A stretch of DNA of 64,000 nucleotides. It comes from Scolanthus callimorphus (lineage: Eukaryota; Cnidaria; Anthozoa; Actiniaria; Edwardsiidae). Numbering within the stretch: position 1 is the stretch's first letter; every line of letters starts with the position of its first letter. The stretch spans positions 8,222,435-8,286,434 of the forward strand of contig CM066925.1 in NCBI GenBank assembly GCA_033964015.1. Direction: 5' to 3'. The notes below the pieces were generated by a model. It worked only from the letters and a program-made list of their open reading frames with translations. It did no database searches and was not told the DNA's origin. Shown piece after piece: positions 1 through 10,743 of the stretch. The translations under genes and the position numbers were made by a program.

Positions 1-35
1 CAATCCATACGTTCGATGCTTAGATATTAAATCAA

Positions 36-469
36 TAGCCGAATTGACACTAGAGACGAGTTTCTCGTCTTGAACGTGGTTCTCTATTCTTCTGTGATCA
101 CGCGAAAAAAACTTGTTTGAAGGGGAAAGTTTGGCGATAATAAGCCGACTAGTTTCCGAATAGAATTTACATAAGACAGGATTTTTTTCTGACGAGAAAT
201 TTGTCTCAAGCCCAGTGCACACTAGCGACATAACGACATAAGGATGTTATGTTGCAAAGAAAAAAGCATGGGAAATAATTGAAATAATCAATATTTTAAG
301 TGGAACATCACTAGATTACTTCACCAAAGCAATTTTATGTTATTTTTCGTTGGCTTCAATGTTTTGAAACCACTAAATTTTGTTCGCGTGACATTTTCCT
401 TATGTCGTTATGTCGCAAGTGTGCACCAGGCATCAGACGGGAAACTCGTCTCTAGTGTGAATTCGGCTA
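36..469. mobile_element. MITE-like inverted-repeat element (CACACTAGAGACG family), interrupted
   Basis: The ends are inverted copies of TAGCCGAATTCACACTAGAG followed by palindromic GACGAG/CTCGTC blocks. No coding capacity is visible. A second inverted-repeat element is inserted in its right half (209-432). TA at both outer edges suggests a TA target duplication. Same family as the copies at 1389-1612, 1687-1914 and 31506-31985. Confidence 0.75.
209..432. mobile_element. Nested MITE with GTGCACACT..GACATAACGACATAAGGA ends
   Basis: The left end (CCAGTGCACACTAGCGACAT) is mirrored on the right (ATGTCGCAAGTGTGCACCAGG). TCA flanks both sides (206-208 and 433-435), consistent with a 3-bp target duplication as in PIF/Harbinger-type elements. 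It interrupts the host element so that the host sequence resumes at the duplicated TCA. There is no ORF inside. Confidence 0.65.
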
Positions 470-715
470 TTATCATGGCATAGTTTGTTTAAAATTATCG
501 TTTGTCACTGGTAAACTTTGAAAAGAGACTTCCGCAGGCTAGTAAATGGCAAAAAAGAGAAACGTGTCTTGGAGAAGCTTTACTTTTGCGTATTTTTTTA
601 GAGCTCCAACACATCAAATTCCCCTCCAGATGACAGGATATTCCAATGTAAAGTTATGAACTTTTAAAATTTCGATGGTCAAATTTTATAGCATTTTCAA
701 GCTCTAAAAATTTTA

Positions 716-1203
716 GTTTTATTCAGGAGCCCATAAGTAGGAGCTTTCATCTTTGGTACTTGGTCCGCGAGGCAGCGTTTTTCCTGACCTATCTATTTTT
801 AGAACAAATTTGGCGCGAATCGTTGTAGAAATTGCCAATCAGCGTGCAGTCAGCGTCCAAGTCTCAATATTGTATAAATTATCTCCATCGATAACATGAC
901 AGAAAGAAGCGAAGACTGATTTTGTGAGTCAAATTCCTCGTGTAAATGTCTAAAGTAGTTTATTACTTAGTTCGGTATCTGGGATAACAATTATAGCAGA
1001 AGTCCCAACCTCAAAATACCCCCGAAAAACCGCGTTTTGGCCTCCACCGCAATCGTGTGTCTCGGCACTGTGCGGACCTCTTGGGGAATCAGAAACAAAT
1101 TTAAAATGCAAATTTGCATCTAAAAATAACTACGTTAGGAAATGCGCTGCCTCAACTATATAGGTTAGATGAAAGCTCCTACTTATGAGCTCCTGTTTCA
1201 TTA
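716..1203. repeat. Inverted-repeat pair (CAGGAGC..CATAAGTAGGAGC arms)
   Basis: The left arm 716-790 reads CAGGAGCCCATAAGTAGGAG. The right arm 1134-1203 is its reverse complement with a few mismatches, and the similarity runs about 65 bp. The interior is AT-rich and noncoding. Probably a degraded inverted-repeat transposon. Confidence 0.5.
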
Positions 1204-1388
1204 CTATTGAAACCAAATTCAAAAAACGCAGAAACGGCTTTTGAGAAACACTAGAGGACGCCGGAAACTCGTCACGACGGGGTTTTTCATCTGACAAGTT
1301 TTCCGTCTGATATGAATTCAGACGATTTCCCGTCAAAATCCATCTCGTCCCGGTTTCACACTAAGACTTCCGTCAAAAATTCACACTT

Positions 1389-1612
1389 GCCGAATTCACA
1401 CTAGAGACGGAAAATTCGTCTGAGACGAGTTTCTCGTCAGAAAAAGTTCCTGTCTTATGTCAATTCTACTCAGAAACACTTGTTTGTTATCTTTCTAAAC
1501 TGTCTCCTCCAAAACGTTTTTTTTTCGTGTGATCACAGAAGAACAGGGAACCATATTCAAGGCGAGAAACTCGTCTCAGACAGGAAACTCGTCTCTAGTG
1601 TGAATTCAGCTA
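1389..1612. mobile_element. MITE-like element, CACACTAGAGACG family
   Basis: Terminal inverted repeats GAATTCACACTAGAGACG on the left and its complement on the right. It is the same sequence as 1687-1914 in the opposite orientation. A fragment of another copy's right end lies at 1613-1686. Noncoding. Confidence 0.75.
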
Positions 1613-1686
1613 CTAAGTCGAGTTTTCCTCCCGGACGAAAAACTCGTCTCAGACGAGTTCCGTCTCTCTAGCGTGAATACGGCTAA

Positions 1687-1914
1687 TAGCTGTATTCACA
1701 CTAGAGACGGAAAACTCGTCTGAGACGAGTTTCTTGCCTTGAATATGGTTCCCTGTTCTTCTGGGATCACGCGAAAACAATTTTTTTTGAAGAAGAAAGT
1801 TTAGAAACTGATAACAAGCAAGTGTTTCTGAGTAGAATTGACATAAGACAGGAACTTTTTCTGACGCGAAACTCGTCTCAGACGAGTTTTCCGTCTCTAG
1901 TGTGAATACGGCTA
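1687..1914. mobile_element. MITE-like element, CACACTAGAGACG family (best-preserved copy)
   Basis: A 228-bp element with near-perfect inverted ends, GTATTCACACTAGAGACGG and its complement. Each end carries an extra CTCGTCTGAGACGAG palindrome. No ORF. Confidence 0.8.
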
Positions 1915-2408
1915 ATGTGTTACTTCGGAGTTATCAAGGTCCAGCAGTTCCACGACTCACAAGTAACACATTGTTTTAATCCTTAAAGGTGTTTCTCAAA
2001 AACCGTGTCTACGATTTTTAAAATTTTGCTTTGTTCAAAAGTTATCGAACTTTTAAATTTTGAAGGTCAAATTTTATAGAATTTTTACGCTCTAAAAATT
2101 CAAAAAGTTCATAACTTTTGAACTAAACAAAATTAAAAAAGACACGGCTTTTGAGAAACACCTTTAAGGATTAAAAAATATGTTACTCGGGAGTCATGGT
2201 CCAGCAGTTCAACAGCGTTAGCTCGTGAAAATGGCACATCAAAATATTTAATCAGTGCTTTAAAAAAATTATAGGAACCAAACGTGATTTCCTATATAGA
2301 TTTTTCTATAAGCTTTCCAACGATATATAGGTTGGCATGTTTTGGTTAAACTAAGGACGTGTATGATTGTTTTTCCGAGGACATGCCGCGAAGGTTCTCA
2401 GTAACCTT
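1915..2408. mobile_element. Partial copy of the AAGGTTACTGAGAACCTT inverted-repeat element
   Basis: Shares long blocks with 23858-24749: the CCAGCAGTTC..AACACATTGTTTTAA block, the pair of arms around GTTATCGAACTTTTAAATTT, and the right end finishing in CAGTAACCTT. The left terminus is missing, apparently cut where the adjacent MITE ends. The interior is itself a hairpin (1985-2160). Confidence 0.6.
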
Positions 2409-2580
2409 AACAGGAATTCGTTATTTGTTTAGGCGAAACAGCGATCAAAATTTCAATTTCAGGAAGACTATTTTGAATATTTTATATATAATGCGACTGT
2501 CACATTGTAAGCGAACTAAAACTACAGGTGATCTGTAAGAACTACAGAATTCGCTGACAATCAAACAAAACCCATAGACT

Positions 2581-2950
2581 TGACAACTTTGCCCCCCTAA
2601 GTGCGACAAACATAGACGGGGGTGCTCGTCCTATCCCTTAGGGTATAAAATTCACCCAACTGCTATCTCTTAGGGGTTTCCAAAGAATCTGTTATCCCTT
2701 AGGGAGTCTCACGCCAAAGGTGACCTAGCAAATTCAACAATTCAGCATTGTTTCAACTTGATGTTAATTTCAAGGACCGCAATATCATTAGGATTTTCCG
2801 CATCCAATTTGCTATCTCGCAGTGGTAAAATTCAATGTTGTCCACACCCAATTTGCTATCTCTTAGGGTTAAAGTCAATTTTCACGACGAGCAACACCGT
2901 CTTTTTTGATGGGAAAACTCCCCACGCACGGGGTGCGCCCCCTGCGGCCT
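2581..2950. repeat. Inverted repeat of the GGGGTGCTCGTC family
   Basis: GGGGGTGCTCGTC at 2620 is mirrored by GACGAGCAACACC near 2888, and the interior repeats CTATCCCTTAGGG-type motifs. Related hairpins occur at 8295-8650, 19026-19245 and 32055-32345, so this is a dispersed family. No coding potential. Confidence 0.5.
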
Positions 2951-2958
2951 AAAGCTAC

Positions 2959-3504
2959 GGTTAAACTAGGACACATGTAGCGCACAACATTTGTGTTCAA
3001 CAAAAATTTTAAAAAATTTCGAAACATCGCACGCGTGTCTCGGACAAATCAAATATTTCTGGTCTTGCGAAGAAACATTTCTTTGTGTCCCGGCTACAAA
3101 ATTTGTCGCGCGCAACAATGTTTCTCGCGTGGCTAAACAGGGAAACATGTTTAGTTACAATGGCCGTTTTCACACTAGAGACGAACAAATCGTCTGGACG
3201 GACAAATCGTCTGTAGACGAACAAATCGTCCGATGTGAAAACGGGACGAACAAATTTTCAGACGAACAAATCGTCTAAATTTGTTCGTCTGTTTGGCCGT
3301 CTAGGAAGACGATTTTTCATAGACAACTTGTTCGTATAGACGAACAAATCGACTAAGTCCGACCTGAATTCACACTAGACGTACAAAGACGAACAAATCG
3401 TCAGACGATTTGTCCGTCTAGACGATTTGTTCGCGTCTTCTAGTGTGAAAACGGCCAATGTGTCCAGTTACAATGTTGCGCGCCACATGTGTCCTAGTTT
3501 AGCC
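2959..3504. mobile_element. Inverted-repeat element with CTAAACTAGGACACATGT ends, interrupted
   Basis: The left end TTAAACTAGGACACATGTAG and the right end CACATGTGTCCTAGTTTAGC are complementary. The interior carries further arms (TTGCGCGCGACAAATTTTGT type) shared with the shorter copy at 51324-51563. A separate element is nested at 3162-3456. Confidence 0.65.
3162..3456. mobile_element. Nested MITE, GGCCGTTTTCACACTAGAGACG ends with GACGAACAAATCGTC palindromes
   Basis: Inverted termini GGCCGTTTTCACACTAGAGA and its complement enclose many short GACGAACAAATCGTC palindromes. It shares the TTCACACTAGAGACG terminal core with the other family (36-469 and relatives) but has different subterminal blocks. 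It sits inside the 2959-3504 element. Confidence 0.65.
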
Positions 3505-3689
3505 AGGGCTTAACTCGCGAACGTGCTTTCTTGAGGCTTTTCGCCGCAAAGAAAAACCATTCGGCTTAGGACCTCATTACCTTCGATGGTTTGCCTGGCG
3601 GAACAGAAAATCCAACATTACAAACCCAAAGCGACCTTTTTGCGTACGCGAAACAACAAATTTAGCTTTGACTCAAACGGTTTAATTCA

Positions 3690-3973
3690 ATGTCACAACT
3701 CTTGTAACATTCTTCACACTGATAAAATATTACTCCTGTGTGCATCCGGTCATGTACTGTACGGGTACTAGACGACGTACAGCATTATTGACCTAAAGAG
3801 CTGAAGTAATAGCTTGAAACGGTTTTGCAAAATCCGTCTGTTTTGTCCTTTTTTGTCATCTATTCCTTGTTAATTTTGGGGCGTTGTATCCATACGGATC
3901 CAGACGCGTCGATGTTTGTGTTTTTCACCTATTCCACGCAAATGACATACAAAGGGCTCAATGCCTGAATGTG
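3690..3973 (-). pseudogene. Decayed zinc-finger tail of zinc-finger gene 1
   Basis: Just past the stop at 3974, another frame continues the finger as QHKITHSGIEPFVC, which implies one extra base in the last finger. Further on, 3690-3780 reads HDRMHTGVIFYQCEECYKSC, a degenerate C2H2 finger. The gene therefore once had more fingers, now lost by frameshift and substitution. Confidence 0.55.
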
Positions 3974-6346
3974 TTATTTTATGTTGTTTCTTGTTAAGTC
4001 ATCCAACGTGAAAAACCTCTTGGGACACTCTTCACATTTGTGCGATTTAACTCTTGCATGCGTTCGTTCATGTGATCCACGATTACCAGAGGAAGTAAAA
4101 GATTTACTGCAATATCGACATTCATAAGGTTTAAATCCTGAGTGTCTTCGTTTATGATCTGTTAACATACTTGATCTCGTAAACCTCTTGCCACATTCTT
4201 CACATTCATACGGTTTAACTCCTGTGTGTGCCCGTTCATGTGCTGTACGATTACCAGAGGAAGAAAAGGATTTACTGCAATATCGACATTCATAAGGCTT
4301 AAACCCTGAATGTGTTAGTTTATGCTGTGTTAGGTTTCTCGGTGTGCCAAACCTCTTGTTACATTCTTCACATTTATAATTTTTAACTCCTGAATGCGTT
4401 AGCATGTGCCTCTTTAGGCTGCAAGAAGTGGTAAAGCATTTATTACAATCTTCACATTCATAAGGTTTAACGCCTGAGTGTGTTCGTTTATGCTCTTTTA
4501 GGTATTTCGATGTTTTAAACCTCTTGCTGCATTCTTCACACTCATATGGTTTAACTACTGAAGGTGTTGTCAAGTGACTCGATCTTGTTGAATCTTGTTG
4601 CTGGGGACACGTGCCCTGGACTTCTTGTACTATTTTAAAAAGATCAAATTCGTTAACTGGGACATCTGTCTTGATTCTGTTTTTCATGTCATTGCCCACA
4701 CCAGTTAAATTCTTCTCATGATCCCCTGACCTTTTCACCTCACCCGAGTCCGAAATCACCTGTTGGACGTCCGTTTCCTCACACTCCTCTTTTTTAATTA
4801 CACGATGAGCATCAAATGTAGATGTAGACTCCGAAGTATGTTCGGCATGATCTCCGAAGCCTTTTCCTTGTTGATGAGAAACCAAACTATTACCTGCCAA
4901 TTTTGATAACTCCTGTGTCTGCTCCAACTTCATCGATAAAACCTGAGAGTTTTCTTCCTTGAAAACATGATTAGAATTACTATGAACGGCTATGGAGCTT
5001 TTTAAATACCCTTCGAAGTTATGTTGCTGATAAGAATCTGAATTTTTGTTGTGAACTTCTACAAACCTGTGTCCTTCAGGCAACATCTTGTCTTCTATGT
5101 CTTGATGTATGTAAGGGAGATCCCATTGTTCAACATTTTCTTCTTTGGCGCCTGCAGAACCAAAGTGACTACAAGTACCTGTGCAACTATCAGGCGGTTC
5201 TGTTTTAAACTCGTTTTCACAAGTTATATGCGAAGTGATCAGTTTGGCGCTTGTGGAACCAAAGTGACTACAAGTACCTGTGCAACTATCAGGCGGTTCT
5301 GTTTTAAACTCGTTTCCACAAGTTATATGCGAAGTGATCAGTTTGGCGCTTGTGGAACCAAAGTGACTACAAGTACCTGTGCAACTATCAGGCGGTTCTG
5401 TTTTAAACTCGTTTCCACAAGTTATATGCGAAGTGATCAGTTTGGCGCTTGTGGAACCAAAGTGACTACAAGTACCTGTGCAACTATCAGGCGGTTCTGT
5501 TTTAAACTCGTTTCCACAAGTTATATGCGAAGTGATCATTTTTCCTTCCATTTTATCAGAAAATTCACAGTCTTCGTGTTCAACTCTTTCTTTCTTGATT
5601 ACACGATAAAGGTTATCACCATCTGTTCCACCAAGACAGCTTGTCTTGGTATCTCTGTACTTGTTTCCGGACATGATGTGAGACGTGACATTGGGAGCTT
5701 CTACAAAAGCTTGTCTTTGAGGCAACATCTTATCTTCCACTACTTTCACTATATTGGATGGCTCCAATTGTTCACCATTTTCTTGTTTGTCAACTGTGGA
5801 ACCAAAGTGACTACAAGTACATGTGCAACTATCAGGCGGTTCTGTTTTAAACTCGTTTCCACAAGTTACATGCGAAGTGATCATTTTTCCTTGCATTTTA
5901 TCAGAGAAATCAAAGTCTTCGTGTTCAACTTTTTCTTTCTTGATTACGAGACAAAGGTTATCACTATCTGTTCCACCAAAAGAACTTGTCTTGATATGCC
6001 TGTACTTGTTTCCGGACATGGTGTGAGACGTGATACTGTGAGCTTCTACAAACCGTTGTCTTTGAGGCAACATCTTATCTTCCACTACCTTCACTATGTT
6101 GGATAGCTCCAATTGTTCACCATTTCCTTGTTTGTCGACTGTGGAACCAAAGTAACTATCAGGCGGTTCTGTTTTAAACTCATTTCTACAAGTTATATGC
6201 GAAGTGATCTTTTTTCCTTCCACTTTATCAGAGAAATCACAGCAGGCTTCATGTTCAACTATTTCTTTCTTGATTACAAGACGAAGGTTATCATCATCTG
6301 TTCCACCAAGGGAGCTTGCGTTGGTACTTGTTCCCAGACATGACAA
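3974..6346 (-). CDS. C2H2 zinc-finger protein with repeated SUMO-consensus region (zinc-finger gene 1)
   Basis: A single 790-codon open frame; probably a nuclear, DNA-binding regulator. Residues about 602-764 hold six complete C2H2 fingers (CxxC-x12-HxxxH) joined by SGVKPY-type linkers rather than TGEKP. A seventh starts at 770 (CEECPKRF) but lacks its histidines. Residues 1-440 are modular: a block of about 115 residues (GGTDxDN, VIKKExVEHED, TCGNEFKTEPPDS, MLPQRQ, MSGNKY) occurs three times, and a 33-residue sub-block occurs four times in tandem. VIKKE and FKTEP fit the SUMO-acceptor consensus (hydrophobic-K-x-E). The first codon of the frame is TTG, not ATG. The ATG homologous to the start of gene 2 (6339-6341) reads out of frame because of an 8-bp deletion and stops after 15 codons. 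The first good in-frame ATG is at 6019 (MSGNKYRHIK). Paralog: 16920-18712. No specific family member recognised. Confidence 0.8.
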   Translation of the reverse strand: MSCLGTSTNASSLGGTDDDNLRLVIKKEIVEHEACCDFSDKVEGKKITSHITCRNEFKTEPPDSYFGSTVDKQGNGEQLELSNIVKVVEDKMLPQRQRFVEAHSITSHTMSGNKYRHIKTSSFGGTDSDNLCLVIKKEKVEHEDFDFSDKMQGKMITSHVTCGNEFKTEPPDSCTCTCSHFGSTVDKQENGEQLEPSNIVKVVEDKMLPQRQAFVEAPNVTSHIMSGNKYRDTKTSCLGGTDGDNLYRVIKKERVEHEDCEFSDKMEGKMITSHITCGNEFKTEPPDSCTGTCSHFGSTSAKLITSHITCGNEFKTEPPDSCTGTCSHFGSTSAKLITSHITCGNEFKTEPPDSCTGTCSHFGSTSAKLITSHITCENEFKTEPPDSCTGTCSHFGSAGAKEENVEQWDLPYIHQDIEDKMLPEGHRFVEVHNKNSDSYQQHNFEGYLKSSIAVHSNSNHVFKEENSQVLSMKLEQTQELSKLAGNSLVSHQQGKGFGDHAEHTSESTSTFDAHRVIKKEECEETDVQQVISDSGEVKRSGDHEKNLTGVGNDMKNRIKTDVPVNEFDLFKIVQEVQGTCPQQQDSTRSSHLTTPSVVKPYECEECSKRFKTSKYLKEHKRTHSGVKPYECEDCNKCFTTSCSLKRHMLTHSGVKNYKCEECNKRFGTPRNLTQHKLTHSGFKPYECRYCSKSFSSSGNRTAHERAHTGVKPYECEECGKRFTRSSMLTDHKRRHSGFKPYECRYCSKSFTSSGNRGSHERTHARVKSHKCEECPKRFFTLDDLTRNNIK
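5139..5540 (-). repeat. 99-bp in-frame tandem repeat inside zinc-finger gene 1
   Basis: Four almost identical 99-bp units (33 codons each) encode TCGNEFKTEPPDSCTGTCSH and a following GSTSAKLITSHI-like stretch. Near-identity at the DNA level points to recent expansion or gene conversion. More diverged single units occur at about 5790-5890 and 6140-6210. Confidence 0.9.
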
Positions 6347-8294
6347 GAGATGTGATCCCTTTCTAGGAACAAGATCCGAACATCAAGTTATAACACTGAC
6401 AGCAATTGTGCAGATTTGTTGCTCAAAGTGAACAACAAAACTCATGAATGCAAACAGTCTAGTCCCTGACTTTCTGGGTGGGCTTCCTGCATCCTCACAG
6501 TTTATATCCGCGCACAGGAAGCCCACAGGAAGCCCAAGAACACCAGGGCCTAGGCTGGAATGCAAATGTACTTCTAGAAAATTTGTTGCATCAAGATAGA
6601 GCAGATTTCAGATGACTGTCGTGAGTAATTCGCAATTACTTTTTTAGTCACTCCTATAGGTGTTATTCCGAAGTGGTGTAATTATTTTGCGATTGGTTAT
6701 ACTACAGTCATATGAAAATCACTCTAAAAGATTGTTAATTGGTATAATTGGTTAATTGGTCTTGCTGGTATAATTTCAACTCAAATTCCATCTGTTATGC
6801 AGCAGTAAAAGAGCCAAAGATTTAGGACATCAAAACTCTCTCAGAATTATAAAACATCCTTTAAATTAGTGCATGTAAACACTCAGGTTCATCTGGGATA
6901 ATGTGAATTGCTGAAATTTTAGTAAAGTAGAATGTATAATCAATAAATTTGCATAAAACGTGTTTAATTGCCAAATTTGAATGGAAATGTATAAAAAAAA
7001 GAATGCATTAAAGGTCACCATGTGTTTATGGGGTAGACATGCCACACTATTAGATATCAAGTAGAGACAACACACATATTTCAAAACAGTTTCAGAAGTC
7101 GTTTAGAGACATTGCACTTTATAATGAAATGGGGGGGGGGGGGGAATTTAATACAAAAATATCGGAAATAGAAATTATTAGGGAGGGGCACGGTACAAAA
7201 ATATTGGAAACATGTATAAGCCATCAAATTATTGGGGGCTAATAATAATGGGGGTATCCCCAAAATGGTTTACTGTCAGCTTGGTAGACTGCACGTGAAG
7301 TTGATTAGTTGGTTAGAGAATGTAATACTTATTAGTTCATGGTGAAAGTTTCTTGATGAACAACACTGCTATTCTGTACTACAGCTCCTGTTGAGCAGGC
7401 TTGGCCTGTTAACATGAAGGTTGGGGAACTAAGTTAGATGGGCTGGGGTACCCTGGTTCAGTTGGGTTACTCCCTTTTCGATATAATCTCGCTTACTTTC
7501 TTGTTTGTGTTTACATGAGTGGTGGGGACCCGTTGCCAGCTTACGTAGTGTTCTAATTTCATGTGAACTATGAACCCTGGGGTGCTGGGAGGGATGTCAC
7601 TAAAACGGGGAGCGGGGATCTGCGGAACAGGGATCCGCAGTCTGGGGAAGAGTTTGATGGATTTTTTGTGGAAAACCACACTTATGCAAAAACCAATACG
7701 TCCTTAACTGCATAGATGTGCAAACATGAAAATAACAGATTATTATCATCTCTGATGTGAAAAAAGAGAACCGTTATTTGTTTGCAAGAGCAAGTTGTTT
7801 AAGAGAGCTAGGTGGTGTTAACAAGACCGCACTCTCCTCGCTCAACTGCCAGTCAGTCAAAGTACCATCAGCCATCCTCTGATCAGGGCATCTGACAGGG
7901 TGCAGAAACTTTTTGGAAATTGTGTGGAAATTTCAGGGCAAAATGTGCAGAAGAAAAGGCAAATTGTGCGGAAAAAAATACAAATTGTGCGGAAATTTAT
8001 ATGCCTCTAAAACAAATTTAATTTTCCTCTAAAACAATTTCAGAGTTGAAATATGGTCTATCATTGTGTATACACATTAAAAGATAAAACAAGGGGGAAA
8101 ATGTTAAAATGTTAAAAGTTAACTTAAGCTTAAATGTACCAAGAAATAGGCTAAATCACTTACTGGATTTCTGATAATAACACCTCTAAAACGAGTCTAA
8201 TTGACAACTAATACAATTTATACATACTGAAAGGACATTTTTGTACTCAAAAGGGCAAGTTTTTGGACAGAAATTCAATGAGAAACTCTCAGCA
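6347..8294. other. Gene-free, AT-rich stretch
   Basis: The first 50 bp resemble the flank of zinc-finger gene 2 (see 18709-18880). Beyond this I see only AT-rich sequence, a G-run at 7131-7144 and short GGGGATCTGCGGAACAGGGA-like words near 7610. No supported exon, RNA gene or clear transposon. Confidence 0.4.
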
Positions 8295-8650
8295 AGCCCG
8301 GGGGGGGGGGGGTGCTCGTCGTATTTCTCAGGGGTCAAAATCGACTCTCAGGTATTTTTTAGGGGGTATCGGAGAAACATTGTGGCTTTCACTAATAAAT
8401 GGTATTTTTTAGGGGTACGCAAATGAATGAAAGGGTCACAAACCAAGTAAAACGTTTTCTTTCTTTCTTTGTTCATTTATAGCTCTAAAACAAGCTTGTT
8501 TTGAGATGAAAAACAATAAACAAAAACAAAAAAGGTTCTTGTTGGTATTTTTTAGGGCTCATTTTGTTTTATTTTTTAGGGGTTGGATGTTTTGTTTCCT
8601 GACCGTATTTTAGGGTTTATTTTCCGATGTCCTGACGAGCACCCCTATCA
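8295..8650. repeat. Inverted repeat of the GGGGTGCTCGTC family with G/C runs
   Basis: GGGGGTGCTCGTCGTATTTC at 8307 is mirrored by GACGAGCACCCC at 8633. The interior repeats GTATTTTTTAGGGG. A C-run of about 20 follows at 8669-8686. A MITE-like hairpin with no ORF. Confidence 0.5.
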
Positions 8651-8686
8651 CTCTTAAATGGGAGAACCCCCCCCCCCCCCCCCCCC

Positions 8687-10743
8687 AAACAGGGCAGCAA
8701 GGTCTCGTTTTTCGAAGGAAAGTGAAAACTAGGGCCCAGGCTATTTTGGTCACCAGGAATGCCTGGACATAAATAGAGTCGGGTTTTCTAGAGATTTTCG
8801 TTCTTTTGTCACCCAAATCACTCAGAAAATGCTAGAAATTGAGGAAATATTTAACTGTAAAGATGATCTGAGGTCTTGAAGAAGTGAATTTCCAAGAATT
8901 TTTTCCAAATTATGCGGGAAAAGCTCTCAAGGTGCGGAAATGGCCAAATTGTGCGGATCCGAACCACCGCACCCTGTCAGATGCCCTGGATATAGAACAG
9001 GATACTAGAAAATTTCTCAAATAACCTCAAGTGGGACACTCATGAACAAAGAAGAGTAAATTTCTTAGAAAACCAGCTGTGGCCTCTATGTTTTGTGTCA
9101 TTAACCTCTCTCCAGTGCGACTGAAATCCATCGCAAGCATCAGACATCACAACTTCATCTGCTTGCCTTTGACTGCATTTAAAATGTTTTTAGCCAAAAA
9201 CCAGTAAAAAGGCTTGCCTTTCTTCGAAAGGAAATTTCACTTACGAACAGCCGCCATGTTTGTATTATGCAAAATGGGCAATTCAGCTGGAAACTGGTCC
9301 CCTGGCCAGGGGGCCCGTTCCCTGGATCCCTGTTTAAAATAATAACATACTGCCGGGAGAGGTCGTGCTAACATCTGTTTCTCAAAATTGCTTCAAATAC
9401 AATAATTTAGTTATGTTTTCAATCATTGGTGGCTCCTTTGAATCAATAAAATTGTTTATGCAAAAATACAATTATTTTGCATTTCCTAGCAAAAGATGAT
9501 TTTAGCAACTGTCAATTCATGTCTTTAGCCACCATTTTAAATTTTTGCTAGCTGACTAGAGCACCCGGGGGTCAATGTGAATTCACATATTTTTCAAACT
9601 AATCAAGCTGGGGTACCCCAGCTACCCGTGGTCCCCCCACCTTTATGTAGACAGGCCCGTAAGGCTGGTTTCCATATAATCACTTCAATCTTATCAGTCT
9701 CGCCCAGGTCTCGCCAATCACATGAAATAGTGCACACGTGACCCATGAGATTCGATAGGATCGTATGTTTCTCCATATGATCTCACCGATCGCATAAAGT
9801 GGACATTCATGTTTTGCATGCCATTTTGAAAGTGTACACGACTGAAAGTGCTGGTCTCGAAACAATGCACCAGTCAATGTAAACCCCAGCCCCCCCAGGC
9901 CACAACTAGCAAGGTCACTGCGAGCCGATTTTCTATTTTTTGACAAGCAATACGTACCCGGGGAGCGAGGTATTTCCATTGTTTAGCTGCGATTTATGTC
10001 CCCGGGGAGCGGTGCATGTGACCTTTTTGAGGAACAGGCGAGCGCTTTGAAAGGAGTCTTCCACCATCTTGAAAAATACCCAGAAGCCGCTTGGATCCTT
10101 TGGGATGAACTTTTGTGCGTTTTTATCTGGTAGCCTACGTGCGTTTCTTCTTTCAGCGAAGGCAGAACGAAAGGTGAGGGTTTGAGGTTCTAGATATCAT
10201 TCTATATATTATTTTATAACCACCAAGCCTCTCACAGAATTGACTTTGTACGCAAAAAGAGAGCATTATTTTTGTCCCGTGCCTGAGCAGGGGATTTTCT
10301 TCCTAACATTTCCAGGAGGTGGAGCGGGATAGACGTTACTTTCTCGGCATGTGAGCAAAGTCCCCGCTATGTCGCCGCCTGGGGGCGGGGGGGGGGGTAC
10401 ATTGACTGCTGCATAATGACTCCTGGGATACTTTCCAATCACATCAGTAGCTTTACAATGCTTTTGAATGTCTCTATATAACCGTTCAATCTCAAGCGAT
10501 TGTATCGATCTCCTGTATAGAACAGTGTTCTATCCGCGCGATCGCGATCGCCTCGATCGTTTCAGTCTTTTCCGATCGCGAGAGAAGTGTCTCCATATAT
10601 AACCGCCCGTCTGTATTCAATACTCCCATCAAAATGGCCTCATGGAGACAAAATTTCGAGGGAAGAGGGAAGGTCTAGAGAAATTTTTCTTTATTCTCCA
10701 TTATTAGCCCATACAAAATTGCGAAATCCTCTAAAATTCTCAC
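8687..10743. other. Gene-free stretch with scattered short repeats
   Basis: Contains unique-looking AT-rich sequence, a TTGTGCGGAAA-type word shared between 7960 and 8950 (possible arms of a large inverted repeat around the 8.3-kb hairpin), and GATCGCGATCGC-rich sequence at 10540-10590. I see no supported coding region. Confidence 0.35.

Noticed and set aside
5051..6106. 351-codon plus-strand frame
   Set aside because: Antisense shadow of the tandem repeats of zinc-finger gene 1; its repeats mirror the 99-bp unit and it has no independent features.
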